This document shows positions 18,219 to 27,027 of a stretch of 64,000 bases of DNA, in pieces (within the stretch, counting starts at the first letter, position 1; every line of letters starts with the position of its first letter). Below the pieces are notes generated by a model. It was not told the DNA's origin and did no database searches. It saw only the letters and a program-made list of their open reading frames with translations. This DNA is from Legionella gratiana (lineage in GTDB: Bacteria > Pseudomonadota > Gammaproteobacteria > Legionellales > Legionellaceae): the NCBI RefSeq assembly GCF_001467695.1, contig NZ_LNYE01000023.1:93892-157891 (forward strand). The letters run 5' to 3'. The position numbers were made by a program, and so were the translations under genes.

Positions 18219-19082
18219 CTACTGAATAGCATGAATCAAAGCTGAGAAGTAGGGAGGTTGTTCTGGTCGCGGATACCAAGCAAGAGAAACGAGATTTTCA
18301 AATGATCTCCCTTGATTAAGGACATATAAAGTATTGGATTTGATATAAGGCTCCGCAAACTCTTTTGTTAGTACACCATAGCCAAATCCCGCCGCAAGTA
18401 ATTGAGCTAAACTTTCGGTATTATTCACAAAATGACGGTCCGTTTGAATACCGCTTAATAAGCCAAAAGCTTCGAGATAGGAATGGGACATTTGATCTAC
18501 TGCATCAAAATCAATAATCTTTTCATGAGTAAGGATATCATTCAAGGTGCGATGTTGCCATTTTGGTGAGCAAACTAAAACATAGTGTTCTGAGTTTAAT
18601 GGTTTACAAATCATCTCTGAAGAGGCATGTTTCGGTTGCAAAATAATAAGATCGAATTCACCAGACTTTAACCTTGGGCTAATATCTGGATTGTCATCTA
18701 ACTGAAACGTCATGACCAATAGAGGAAATTCGCTCATTACCAATTGGCACTGTGGAATTATCCTGGTTCGCATAATACTGGAGGGGCCAGCGATTTTGAT
18801 GGGTATGTTTGAGGTAATTCCACCACCTTGAATACTTGCAAGAAGGGCACCTCCCATTTCAATGACACGTTGACAGTAACGATGCAAAGATTCTCCTTCC
18901 AGCGTTAAGGTCATACCTTGGCGACTTCGAATAAATAAGGTTGTTTTCATTTTTTGTTCTAATATCCGCAGACGTTCAGTAACCGCAGTTTGAGAGATGA
19001 AAAGCATTTTTGCAGCACCATGAACAGTTCCATTTTTCACAATGGCCTCAAAGGCAATAAGTTTTGGGTCAAGTAATATCAT
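18219..19082 (-). CDS. LysR-type regulator, ArgP (IciA)-like
   Basis: 287 residues. The N-terminal helix-turn-helix reads GAAKMLFISQTAVTERLRILE and the start LDPKLIAFEAIV resembles ArgP/IciA rather than generic LysR members. A periplasmic-binding-fold effector domain follows. ArgP of E. coli senses lysine and arginine and controls the arginine exporter argO. Here the gene converges on the cyanophycin operon with 75 bp between stop codons. Control of arginine traffic or cyanophycin would be a sensible guess, but its binding sites cannot be identified. The gene upstream of it, divergently oriented, is a small secreted protein. Confidence 0.85.
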   Translation of the reverse strand: MILLDPKLIAFEAIVKNGTVHGAAKMLFISQTAVTERLRILEQKMKTTLFIRSRQGMTLTLEGESLHRYCQRVIEMGGALLASIQGGGITSNIPIKIAGPSSIMRTRIIPQCQLVMSEFPLLVMTFQLDDNPDISPRLKSGEFDLIILQPKHASSEMICKPLNSEHYVLVCSPKWQHRTLNDILTHEKIIDFDAVDQMSHSYLEAFGLLSGIQTDRHFVNNTESLAQLLAAGFGYGVLTKEFAEPYIKSNTLYVLNQGRSFENLVSLAWYPRPEQPPYFSALIHAIQ

Positions 19083-19237
19083 TAAAATTCATCATTAGAA
19101 GAATATAATAAATTATATTGATTGATAATTTTGAAGTCCAAGCAAAATATTCTATTAAATGATTTAATTTTATGATTATAAAAATCAGTTAATAAATTTT
19201 AAGATAAAGAAATCGACAATTAATCGAAGGAGGATAT

Positions 19238-19615
19238 ATGAAAAAAGGAATCACTTTTTGTGTTTTATATGGCATAACAATGCTAGCCTATGCTAAAACC
19301 TGCCCAACAGTAAATGAGTTATTAGTGAAGGCGGGTAGAAATTATTATGTTGTTCCACCATCTGGCTGGAAACTTGTAGTCAATGATAAAAGCCCTAGCC
19401 AAAAAAATTTGGTTTTCAGAGTGGCGGCCTGGGGTGATCATAAACATCCAAGCGATAATGTTAGATGTCATTATTATCATGGCGTTTCAGAAGATCATGT
19501 TCAACTTGAAACTGTAGAGTTTATAGAGGAATCCAGGATTCCATGGGGTGGAGCCGATCACTATCAATTATGTGTTAGCCGTTCTGATAATGTAAATGAA
19601 TGCCAATTTGGATAG
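19238..19615 (+). CDS. Small secreted protein, possibly DUF3757-like
   Basis: 125 residues with a clear signal peptide (MKKGITFCVLYGITMLAYA, cleavage after AYA). The mature part contains four cysteines, enough for two disulfides, and a tryptophan-rich middle (PPSGWKL, AAWGDH). It resembles short exported proteins of Legionella grouped as DUF3757, but I could not confirm this from sequence alone. The AGGAGG ribosome site is strong. Type II secretion is possible. No partner gene is nearby. Confidence 0.75.
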   Translation: MKKGITFCVLYGITMLAYAKTCPTVNELLVKAGRNYYVVPPSGWKLVVNDKSPSQKNLVFRVAAWGDHKHPSDNVRCHYYHGVSEDHVQLETVEFIEESRIPWGGADHYQLCVSRSDNVNECQFG

Positions 19616-20023
19616 ATGCTGAATCTTAATCATTAAAACAAATGAAGAGACGCTTATGAAAGAACTCGATCTGAATAGTTCGAAAGATAAGCACATAGAG
19701 CCTGTCATACGTCGTCTCTACGATCTTATGAAATGGGCGCGCTTGTATTAGATACCTATTATCACTATAAAATCGCAAGCTCGTCATCACTCGTGCTGCG
19801 AAATAGGTTTTTCATCGTATAGACTGATGGTTCACTTCCAGTTATTTCTGCCTTGCCTCATAACACTCTACATCCTACGTTTTATGGAAAAACATACATT
19901 TATTAACCCTATGCCATAAAAGAACAAAAACTATTCCAATCAATCATTATTAAGTCACGGTGGCTTCATTTTGCGTCATTATACTGAAAATTAAGCAAAC
20001 AAATTTATCTATGCGAGATTATC
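19616..20023. other. 408-bp gap with no convincing gene
   Basis: Only a 31-codon frame (19655-19750, MKELDLN...) is present, without a recognised product. A partial stem (CCTATT...TCGCA pairing with TGCGAAATAGG, 19751-19807) with CATCACTCGTGCTGCG at its centre vaguely resembles the centre of the family A palindromes. The 3' part is AT-rich and should hold the promoter of the calpain-like gene (TATACT at 19980-19985). Confidence 0.4.
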
Positions 20024-21664
20024 ATGTATACCAAAGTGCCAGTTAACGATGAAGAATTACAACACAAGAAAATAAGAGTTACTGATAAAGAGCTCAAAGA
20101 AATCTTAGGATGGGAAACTACTCACATAGAGCTTTCACGAGTAGCGACACCTATTAAAGTTACTGACATTAGACAACAGGGGGTAAGTAATTGTTTTATG
20201 CTTGCTGCTCTTGGTAGTATTCTTGAAAAAGATAATGATTATTTGAATAAACTATTAAAATACAACACTAATGATAATACAGTAGAAATTTCTTTACAAG
20301 AAGACAAAGAAGTTTGGACCTATGTATTAGATGCCACGAAAATAGACTCTTTGAAAACTAATAATCATACTCATGCAGCAATTTTTTTGTTAGAAAAAGC
20401 ATATGCTTTACATCGAATATTGAAGAGAGATAAAAATGATCCGAAAAAAGAAGAGTGCGATTTTAGTCTCTCAATACAGGAATCAAAAGGAGAAGAAATA
20501 ATATTTTCCTCTAAACTCTTCAAAATTCAGCCACAAAGTTTTGAATATGCTTTGGAAGTAGGTGATCCTTCCATAGCTTATAGACGCTTAGGATTACCTG
20601 CCGATATAGAAATAATTCCGAGAAATATAACCCTAATAGAGTTTAAAGAAATGTTTGAGTCACCATTAATTATTCTTAGAGAAGGGAAAGATGCTTTTGG
20701 TGACGACGAAAATTTTTTCAATCGTAGTTTCAATCAAATAATTGATAATATTTCATTGTTATTAAAATTAAACGCTTTAGAAAAAGAAACTCTTGAAGAA
20801 AGTCTTTTGAATTTTATTGCTCAAGAAAAACAAAAGAGAGAGAGCATTATAGACAGTATAGAGCATCATGTAAATGTTCTAACACAAAGCTCACCCTTGT
20901 CTCTACATCAGAACCATGAACGAGTAAATACACTTCTAATTTCGTTGTTTGCTGGTAAAGCTCCTTTACCTGAAGCCATAAATATTGAACAAATTGGAAC
21001 ACGAATAATAGAGTCTATACCTCAAAAACGAGGTCTAAAACTTTATACGACAGAGCAGAATGAATTTTTTAAAAGAATTTCGGACAATTTAACACAGAAC
21101 AAACTTGTTATTGTTGGGTCGAAAGAAATCGTAGGAACATTTCAAAAGAGATCATCAGGTGTTAGAGAAAAAAACTCCAAAGGATTGGTTAGTGAGCATG
21201 CAATGCACGTGGTTGCTTGTTATCAACGGGGTGGACTTAAATTCCTTTTAATAAGAAATCCTTGGGGACATACAGTAAGGGATTATTATTGGAAGGAAAA
21301 AAGAATTGACAATCAAACAGTGTTAGTTTTAACCGCTCATGCCAAAACTAATCTTAATTCATTTTCCTTGTTCCACCATAAAGAAAAACCCCGAAATGTG
21401 GTTGATATCAAAAATTCTACACGCAATTTGGACAATAAAACGTTTGATCAAGAATTCAAAAAAGGAGGGTACTTTGAATTAGAATTAACTGATTTTACGA
21501 AGCGATTCGAGACACTTACGATAACTAAAGATTCATTAGCGACAAAAGTTGAAAATAAGAGCACTTCTGATTTTAAAAATTTTAAGAAAGAATATCAGGA
21601 GGCACGAAAAACTAAGGAACAAAGTGCTGATAGAGAGACTCTTGGTTTTAAAATAAACTTATGA
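20024..21664 (+). CDS. Calpain-like (family C2) cysteine protease, candidate effector
   Basis: 546 residues. All three members of a calpain catalytic triad are placed as in eukaryotic calpains: Cys57 in QQGVSNCFMLAALGS, His392 in SEHAMHVVACY and Asn412 in IRNPWG. The segment GGYFELELTDFTKRFETLTI near residue 490 matches the end of the calpain protease core. About 300 mostly helical residues sit between Cys and His, a much larger insertion than in animal calpains. There is no signal peptide. The C-terminal 30 residues are rich in K/E (KEYQEARKTKE), compatible with a Dot/Icm translocation signal. Host-directed proteolysis is inference. Confidence 0.75.
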   Translation: MYTKVPVNDEELQHKKIRVTDKELKEILGWETTHIELSRVATPIKVTDIRQQGVSNCFMLAALGSILEKDNDYLNKLLKYNTNDNTVEISLQEDKEVWTYVLDATKIDSLKTNNHTHAAIFLLEKAYALHRILKRDKNDPKKEECDFSLSIQESKGEEIIFSSKLFKIQPQSFEYALEVGDPSIAYRRLGLPADIEIIPRNITLIEFKEMFESPLIILREGKDAFGDDENFFNRSFNQIIDNISLLLKLNALEKETLEESLLNFIAQEKQKRESIIDSIEHHVNVLTQSSPLSLHQNHERVNTLLISLFAGKAPLPEAINIEQIGTRIIESIPQKRGLKLYTTEQNEFFKRISDNLTQNKLVIVGSKEIVGTFQKRSSGVREKNSKGLVSEHAMHVVACYQRGGLKFLLIRNPWGHTVRDYYWKEKRIDNQTVLVLTAHAKTNLNSFSLFHHKEKPRNVVDIKNSTRNLDNKTFDQEFKKGGYFELELTDFTKRFETLTITKDSLATKVENKSTSDFKNFKKEYQEARKTKEQSADRETLGFKINL

Positions 21665-21783
21665 TTCTAATACAATCACGCATCTGAGGCAAAGGCGAGT
21701 AATAATCTTTCATTAGCTATGCGCTAATAGACCCCCTGCTTTCGCAGAGGGTGACGTTCTTCTAGTTTGTCGCCTCTGTAACT

Positions 21784-22995
21784 CTAGTGATTCAAAGCAA
21801 ATTGAAACAAAGTTCCCATACCGTATTTTCCACCATATTCACTTGTCCCATAAAGAGCGGTTTCATCAGCATTAAGCATAATTTTTCTAGGCCATCGGGG
21901 TGTAGACCGAAAACTCTCATCGAAAACATGTAAAATTGAGTAAACAGGTTCGTCGTTAGCTAAAGAAATTTTAAAAATATTCGCGGGATAATGATAATTT
22001 TTACTGTCCATACCGCTTGTTAAACCAAAAAGAGTCTGCTCATCCTGACTTAATACAAGATCAATTGGATGTTGTCCTTGAGCGTTTCTTGCAAAGCGAT
22101 GTAATACTGTGGTGGGATAATTGGGTTGGTTAAGTTCAATTTTAAGAACTGATCCATAATTATCTGTCGATGTAGTATATAAAGTAGTACCGTCCTTGCT
22201 TATAAGTAGTGTATTTAGCCTTGGTTGATCCTTGGAACAATCAAATGATCTCAGTGTCTCAAAGGGTTGATTTTCTGATTCATCCAGAGTGATTCTAAAG
22301 AGGGTACCGCAATAATTGGGTTCACTGGCATAAGTCGTTAAACCATATAGATAATGCTCATCCGGACTTAAAACTAAAACACCATTAGGTGTCCTACCCT
22401 CTTCTTTTCCTGTAAAAGCATGTACTACTTTATAAGTAGATCCGAGTTCTGGATCCATGGTGATTTGATAAATTACGCCCCCTTTTGAGCGAGAATGAAT
22501 AAGACCGCCAGATTCAGTTGCGCCATAAAGTTTCCGCTGATCTTGTGTGACTATCAAAGTACCTACCGCATCGTAGCCTTCTTCAAAGCGCTCTCTTAAA
22601 TCAAACTCGTGAAGCAATTCTTTATTATTATTATTGAGATTTAGTTTAAAAATGGAGCCGCTTATAAAACCATTTTCTATACCGTACATATAATTTTTAT
22701 CTCGACTTATCGTAAAATGACCACTAAAACTAGAATTTTTTTCTTGATCGGGATAGGTACTTGCTTTTTGGATTACAGTGGAAGATCCAGAGAGTGAGTT
22801 AATTTTAAAAATATGGTAATCACTATGGGAATAAAAGGTTATACCATCATCATTAGTGAGCAAATTTGTTCCTGTTCGGCCTTCACCATAACTATCAAAT
22901 GAATAGAGAATGGATAATTGATTTGAAGAGCAATAACCAGGATTCAATAAAGAAAATAATAATATAGGTGTACTAGCAATTAGAGATATTTTCAT
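21784..22995 (-). CDS. Secreted GloVer-type tandem-repeat protein (predicted beta-propeller)
   Basis: 403 residues with a signal peptide (cleavage near Cys22, GYCSS). The rest consists of about seven repeats of the form G-T-L-F-x-I-T-L ... L-x-x-F with LYGLT motifs, for example LSPDEHYLYGLTTYA, as in the Gloeobacter/Verrucomicrobia (GloVer) extracellular repeat family. The repeat number fits a seven-bladed propeller, but this is inference. It has an AAGGAAT ribosome site. It converges on the calpain-like gene; a weak hairpin (CCCCCTGC/GCAGAGGG) lies between the two stops. Binding or scaffolding outside the cell is likely; no enzyme motif was seen. Confidence 0.8.
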   Translation of the reverse strand: MKISLIASTPILLFSLLNPGYCSSNQLSILYSFDSYGEGRTGTNLLTNDDGITFYSHSDYHIFKINSLSGSSTVIQKASTYPDQEKNSSFSGHFTISRDKNYMYGIENGFISGSIFKLNLNNNNKELLHEFDLRERFEEGYDAVGTLIVTQDQRKLYGATESGGLIHSRSKGGVIYQITMDPELGSTYKVVHAFTGKEEGRTPNGVLVLSPDEHYLYGLTTYASEPNYCGTLFRITLDESENQPFETLRSFDCSKDQPRLNTLLISKDGTTLYTTSTDNYGSVLKIELNQPNYPTTVLHRFARNAQGQHPIDLVLSQDEQTLFGLTSGMDSKNYHYPANIFKISLANDEPVYSILHVFDESFRSTPRWPRKIMLNADETALYGTSEYGGKYGMGTLFQFALNH

Positions 22996-23056
22996 TCTAT
23001 TCCTTTAGATTTTTAAGTGCTGTTTAGGATAATTTATATTTTTATTATTTACAATT

Positions 23057-23098
23057 AGACTATAAAAAAGAGCTTCTTGAAGCTCTTTTTTATAGTCT
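23057..23098 (-). terminator. Perfect 20-bp hairpin terminator after the DUF1328 gene
   Basis: AGACTATAAAAAAGAGCTTC pairs perfectly with its complement around a TT loop. The GAGCTTC core with T6 on either side makes an intrinsic terminator that works in both directions; on the minus strand it ends the DUF1328 gene whose stop is 3 bp away. Confidence 0.85.
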
Positions 23099-23100
23099 GT

Positions 23101-23280
23101 TCATAAAGGGGGAGGTGGACGGCGTCCAAGTAAACCCATTACAAGAAATACGACAAATATAACAAGAAATATGAAGAATAAAATTTTTGCAATTCCTGCT
23201 GCGGCTACAGCTATTCCTCCAAATCCAAATGCAGCAGCAATAATAGCGATAATAAAAAATGTGAGTGCCCAACCTAACAT
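23101..23280 (-). CDS. DUF1328 family small membrane protein (YtjA-like)
   Basis: A 59-residue protein that reads [20 protein letters not shown] and continues [20 protein letters not shown], an exact family pattern for DUF1328: two hydrophobic segments separated by the GFGGIA/AAAGIAK motif, with a short RRPPPP tail. The ATG is preceded by AAGGAGG. DUF1328 proteins are common small inner-membrane proteins, often next to stress genes; no function is established. The terminator at 23057-23098 follows directly. A longer open frame shifted by one base covers the same DNA but lacks a ribosome site. Confidence 0.9.
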   Translation of the reverse strand: MLGWALTFFIIAIIAAAFGFGGIAVAAAGIAKILFFIFLVIFVVFLVMGLLGRRPPPPL

Positions 23281-23532
23281 GATAACCTCCTTGTGCTTAG
23301 TGCCGTAAAGTTATCCTACTTATTATTATAGCGTATTAATTAACCATTTTTTGAATGATCAATTGGTTGCTCTATATATCGTTTATTTTATGAAGCTTTA
23401 ATAATCAAATAAAAATTATTTTCAATAATTACAACTACTCTTGATACCTCAAACCTCTAGTGCAGAGAGCAGTTGGAGGTATGTCTATAGATTTGTGCAT
23501 AGATTAGGTTGGGAGTCTGTAGCGCATTGCTG

Positions 23533-24723
23533 CTAATACATTAGGGCAATAATAAGTAAACCTATCGCGACAAAACCAATGAGAACAAGACTGGAATTTC
23601 CTCCAGGTACTAAATGGCTTTCGTTCGTTATGAGGTATTTACGTCCTTTCCATGCCATAACTGCAGGGAGCAACAGTAATAAAATGACACAACAAATTCC
23701 AGCATAGCTTAAAGCATGGAGGTAAATTCCTGGATTAAATAAAACTACCGCCAAAGGCGGAAGAAAAGTTAATGCTAAAGTGTATTTTCCTTGATAGCCA
23801 GATTTTTTAAGTTTTAATCCATCTGCTAGAAAATCAAATAAACCTATAGAAACACCTAGAAACGCAGTAAGCATACAAATCGAAGTAAAAAAGCCAAAAA
23901 ATCCACTTATCCATTGATTTTGAACGGATTGACTTAACGCTTCAGTTAGACCGCTTGTAGCATGATCAGAACTCATGAGCGCAATTAAGCCATTATCGCC
24001 TTCACGTGATACAACACCCATGATGACGGCATCCCAAATAATGTAGCAGAAAAGAGGAATGAGCGAGCCGAGGAGAATGACCTTTCTTAAGCTACGAAGA
24101 TCATCTCCAAAATAATCTCTTAAACTGGGTATAATTGTTGCATAGCCAAAAGAAGTAATGAGAATCATTAGTGTGCCAGCAAAAGCACGTACGGAGCCCC
24201 CAGTTAACCCCATAGTTGATGTATGTGGGCTGATAATCGCAACTAACAAAATGTAAATGCCCAACTTACCAAACATTAAACCTCGATTAACGTAATCTAC
24301 GGAACGGATGCCGTTATAGACAATCAAGCTGAATAAAAAGGTAAACAGTATCGCCGTGATACTGTTGGGTAAGTTAATATTTATTTTATGCAATAAACTA
24401 TTAAAGATATCACTTCCGCCTGAAATGTATGCTGACAGTAAGGTATAAAGCAAGAATAGGTAAGTGATCCAAGCAATAATTTGCCCCGGTAAACCTAATG
24501 TAGATTTAGCCATGGAAATCATATTACTACCTGTTGGTAAGCGTAGATTAACTTCAAGCATTAATAAAGCACCCGCAGTCATGACAAACCAGCATAAAAA
24601 TAGAAAGAAAATTGAATTACTAAAGCCAACTTCTGCTGTAGATACAGGTAATGCAAGCATGCCGCCACCTATTGAGGTACCTACTATAAGTAATATTCCA
24701 CCTATTAGCTTTGAATGGTTCAT
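23533..24723 (-). CDS. Aromatic amino acid permease, TyrP/Mtr type, copy 1
   Basis: 396 residues with about eleven membrane segments. The start IGGILLIVGTSIGGGMLALP is the signature of the hydroxy/aromatic amino acid permease family (TyrP, TnaB, Mtr). Members are proton-driven importers of tyrosine or tryptophan. The next gene upstream, 264 bp away on the same strand, is a close paralogue. Legionella uses amino acids as main carbon source, and duplicated transporters of this type are common there. Substrate choice between Tyr, Trp and Phe cannot be decided from sequence. Confidence 0.9.
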   Translation of the reverse strand: MNHSKLIGGILLIVGTSIGGGMLALPVSTAEVGFSNSIFFLFLCWFVMTAGALLMLEVNLRLPTGSNMISMAKSTLGLPGQIIAWITYLFLLYTLLSAYISGGSDIFNSLLHKININLPNSITAILFTFLFSLIVYNGIRSVDYVNRGLMFGKLGIYILLVAIISPHTSTMGLTGGSVRAFAGTLMILITSFGYATIIPSLRDYFGDDLRSLRKVILLGSLIPLFCYIIWDAVIMGVVSREGDNGLIALMSSDHATSGLTEALSQSVQNQWISGFFGFFTSICMLTAFLGVSIGLFDFLADGLKLKKSGYQGKYTLALTFLPPLAVVLFNPGIYLHALSYAGICCVILLLLLPAVMAWKGRKYLITNESHLVPGGNSSLVLIGFVAIGLLIIALMY

Positions 24724-24807
24724 AAGAAGTAATCCAAATAGATAAAAAATAATTCAATATGATACAATATTGCTCGTTTTGGGTCAATCGTATCATAACC
24801 TAATGGC

Positions 24808-24880
24808 ACTAAGTTAAGTGTTTTTGACTAAACTATTTTCATCTTCGACATTGATCAGCAGATTTTTCTCTTAACTTAGT
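24808..24880. repeat. Inverted repeat between the two permease genes
   Basis: ACTAAGTTAAG (24808-24818) is exactly complementary to CTTAACTTAGT (24870-24880) with 51 bp between. Just outside each arm stands a similar string, CGTATCATAACC on the left and CGTACCATAACC on the right. This looks like a small non-coding mobile element remnant or a hairpin leader of the downstream permease. Confidence 0.5.
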
Positions 24881-24987
24881 ACATTCGTACCATAACCGAG
24901 TTCAATGCAGTAGTGTACGCTGGAAATGTATTTAGAACCTGAAAATGATTGAGGTATGCACTCCAAATTTTTCAGGTTTTGTTACGT

Positions 24988-26181
24988 TTAGCCTATTAAC
25001 TTCCAAAGTTCATGTATTAACAGCCCAATTGAAACAGCAATTACGGTAATTTGCGTCAATTTACCGCCAGGAACACTAAAAGCAGGGCTATAATATTTCC
25101 TACCAAAATAGCACATTAGTGCGGGTAAAAACAGTAGCAGTATGATACAAAAGATCCCTGCATAGCCCAAGGCATGAATGTATGCGCCGGGATAATAAAT
25201 GACAATAAGTAATGGTGGTGTAAAAGTAAGTAAAAATAACCCTAAACCATGACTCCCTCGCTCTCGTAACTTCAAACCATCGGCAAGAAAACTATATAAG
25301 CATAAGGATACACCTAAGAAAGCAGTTAACATGCAAATGGAAGTGAAAAAATTAAATAAAGCACTAATGATTGTATTTTGTACTTTATTTGAGAGCATAC
25401 TTGCTAATGCACTCGTGGTATGTGGATTGCTCATTAAGCTTTCTAGGTTTTCACTACCCTCAGAAGGAAGAGCACCCATAATGACAGCATCCCAAGCTAA
25501 ATAGCAGAATAATGGAATTAATGAGCCAATAAAAATCACTTTTTTTAATTGCTTAATATCATCATCGAAATAGTCTCTTAAATTAGGAACAATGATGGCA
25601 AATCCGAAAGAGGTGATCAAAATCATGATGGTTCCACCAATGTAACGCATATCACCATGATGAAGATGTTGTATCTCTATATGGGGTGCAATCAGCACTA
25701 TTAATAAAAAATAGACTGCTAATTTGCCAAACATCAGACCACGATTCACATAATCTACATAATAAATGCCACCATAAACCACAAGGCCAAAAATGAGTGT
25801 AAATAAAAGACTTGCTTGCCAATCACTTAAGTGCAACCCTATTTTAAAAAGAAGACTGTTTAATACATCAGTGCCACCAGAAATATAAGCTGACAATAAG
25901 GTATAAAGTAAAAATAGATAACTTATCCAAGCAATGAGCAAGCCGAAATTACCTAAAGTAGCTTGCGCCATTGAAACCATATGTTTTCCTCTAGGTAAAT
26001 AAAGATTTGCTTCCAGAATAAAAAAGGCTCCTAAGGTCATAAAAACCCAGCAAACAAACAGAAAAATAGAGGATTGCCAAAAACCAGTCGCAGCGTTGGC
26101 AACAGGCAGAGCAAGCATTCCTCCACCTATAGAAGTTCCAACAATTAAAAGAATTCCCCCAATAAATCGTGATGTACGCAT
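24988..26181 (-). CDS. Aromatic amino acid permease, TyrP/Mtr type, copy 2
   Basis: 397 residues, plainly paralogous to the permease at 23533-24723: the two share the N-terminal GGILLIVGTSIGGGMLALPV, SAYISGG in the third segment, VDYVNRGLMFGKL and CMLTAFLGVS. Divergence is spread evenly, so the duplication is not recent. The protein should import an aromatic amino acid with protons. It begins 10 bp after the stop of the OmpA-like lipoprotein gene, so the two may be co-transcribed. Confidence 0.9.
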   Translation of the reverse strand: MRTSRFIGGILLIVGTSIGGGMLALPVANAATGFWQSSIFLFVCWVFMTLGAFFILEANLYLPRGKHMVSMAQATLGNFGLLIAWISYLFLLYTLLSAYISGGTDVLNSLLFKIGLHLSDWQASLLFTLIFGLVVYGGIYYVDYVNRGLMFGKLAVYFLLIVLIAPHIEIQHLHHGDMRYIGGTIMILITSFGFAIIVPNLRDYFDDDIKQLKKVIFIGSLIPLFCYLAWDAVIMGALPSEGSENLESLMSNPHTTSALASMLSNKVQNTIISALFNFFTSICMLTAFLGVSLCLYSFLADGLKLRERGSHGLGLFLLTFTPPLLIVIYYPGAYIHALGYAGIFCIILLLFLPALMCYFGRKYYSPAFSVPGGKLTQITVIAVSIGLLIHELWKLIG

Positions 26182-26190
26182 TAAATCGCC

Positions 26191-26910
26191 TTACTTTGTT
26201 GCATAAATCATAGGTGGTGGTGCTGGAACAGGGCAAGTTGCGCAAATTTTTGCACCTAAACTACTAAACCATTGAATTTCAATGCGTCTATTAAATGCAC
26301 TTCCATGAATCAATTGGTTATCACCTACATCATTTTTATCACCATAACCTTCTGCTTTTAGGAGTTTGGCTGGAATATTATTTGCCCATAAAAATGTTAA
26401 CATAGTTTCTGCTTGAGCTTGAGATAATGACCTTTTATGGTATCTAGTACCTACATTATCTGTAAACCCAGCTACATAAACAGGGCTATATGGATAAAAT
26501 TTCAACAGCCTTATGATATTAACTAAACCTGGATAACAAATTTCGTTAAGACGTGGACTTTCAAACATGAAATATTTATCCACAGGAACAATAAGGGTCA
26601 TGGTATCCCCATATTGTACGAACTCAATATTTTCTTTATTCAATTCTTTAATGATACTGCGTTTACTGGTTTTACTTAGCCCTACAACAGCCCCTGCAAC
26701 TCCTCCAGCTGCAGTACCCACGAGTGCTCCGGCTACAGTACCTGTAGTAGCAGCTCCTACCGCAGTTCCAACAACTGCTCCGGTAGCAACTCGCCTAGGC
26801 ATGGGATGTACTGGTTTGAAATTGTTATAAGGTGGACGATAACAACTACTGATTAAACAGGTGATTAAGCCACAATATAAAATTTTTCTTTTAGTTGATT
26901 TGAGTGACAT
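26191..26910 (-). CDS. OmpA-family lipoprotein with glycine-zipper region
   Basis: 239 residues from the ATG at 26910, chosen for its AAGGAG site; a longer in-frame version starts at 26967. The N-terminus is a lipoprotein signal with lipobox LISSC (cysteine near residue 22). Residues about 40-80 are a glycine/alanine zipper (GAVVGTAVGAATTGTVAG) that could insert into membrane. The C-terminal half is an OmpA-like peptidoglycan-binding domain: VYVAGFTDNVGTRYHKRSLSQAQA, then AEGYGDKND and NRRIEI. It should tether the outer membrane to peptidoglycan. Dot/Icm includes OmpA-like lipoproteins, but this is not recognisably DotK. Confidence 0.85.
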   Translation of the reverse strand: MSLKSTKRKILYCGLITCLISSCYRPPYNNFKPVHPMPRRVATGAVVGTAVGAATTGTVAGALVGTAAGGVAGAVVGLSKTSKRSIIKELNKENIEFVQYGDTMTLIVPVDKYFMFESPRLNEICYPGLVNIIRLLKFYPYSPVYVAGFTDNVGTRYHKRSLSQAQAETMLTFLWANNIPAKLLKAEGYGDKNDVGDNQLIHGSAFNRRIEIQWFSSLGAKICATCPVPAPPPMIYATK

Positions 26911-27027
26911 ATTCACTCCTTTGTTCGGTGATTTAATCATTATTAAACATCTGGTTAAATTTCGCAATTGTAATAGCTTGCCCCCTAATGTTTACTCGAA
27001 CAATGGGGGCAGACCACCCCCATTAAT

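Noticed and set aside
19655..19750. 31-codon frame MKELDLN... in the gap before the calpain-like gene
   Set aside because: Short, only a weak GAAGAGA site, no recognised product.
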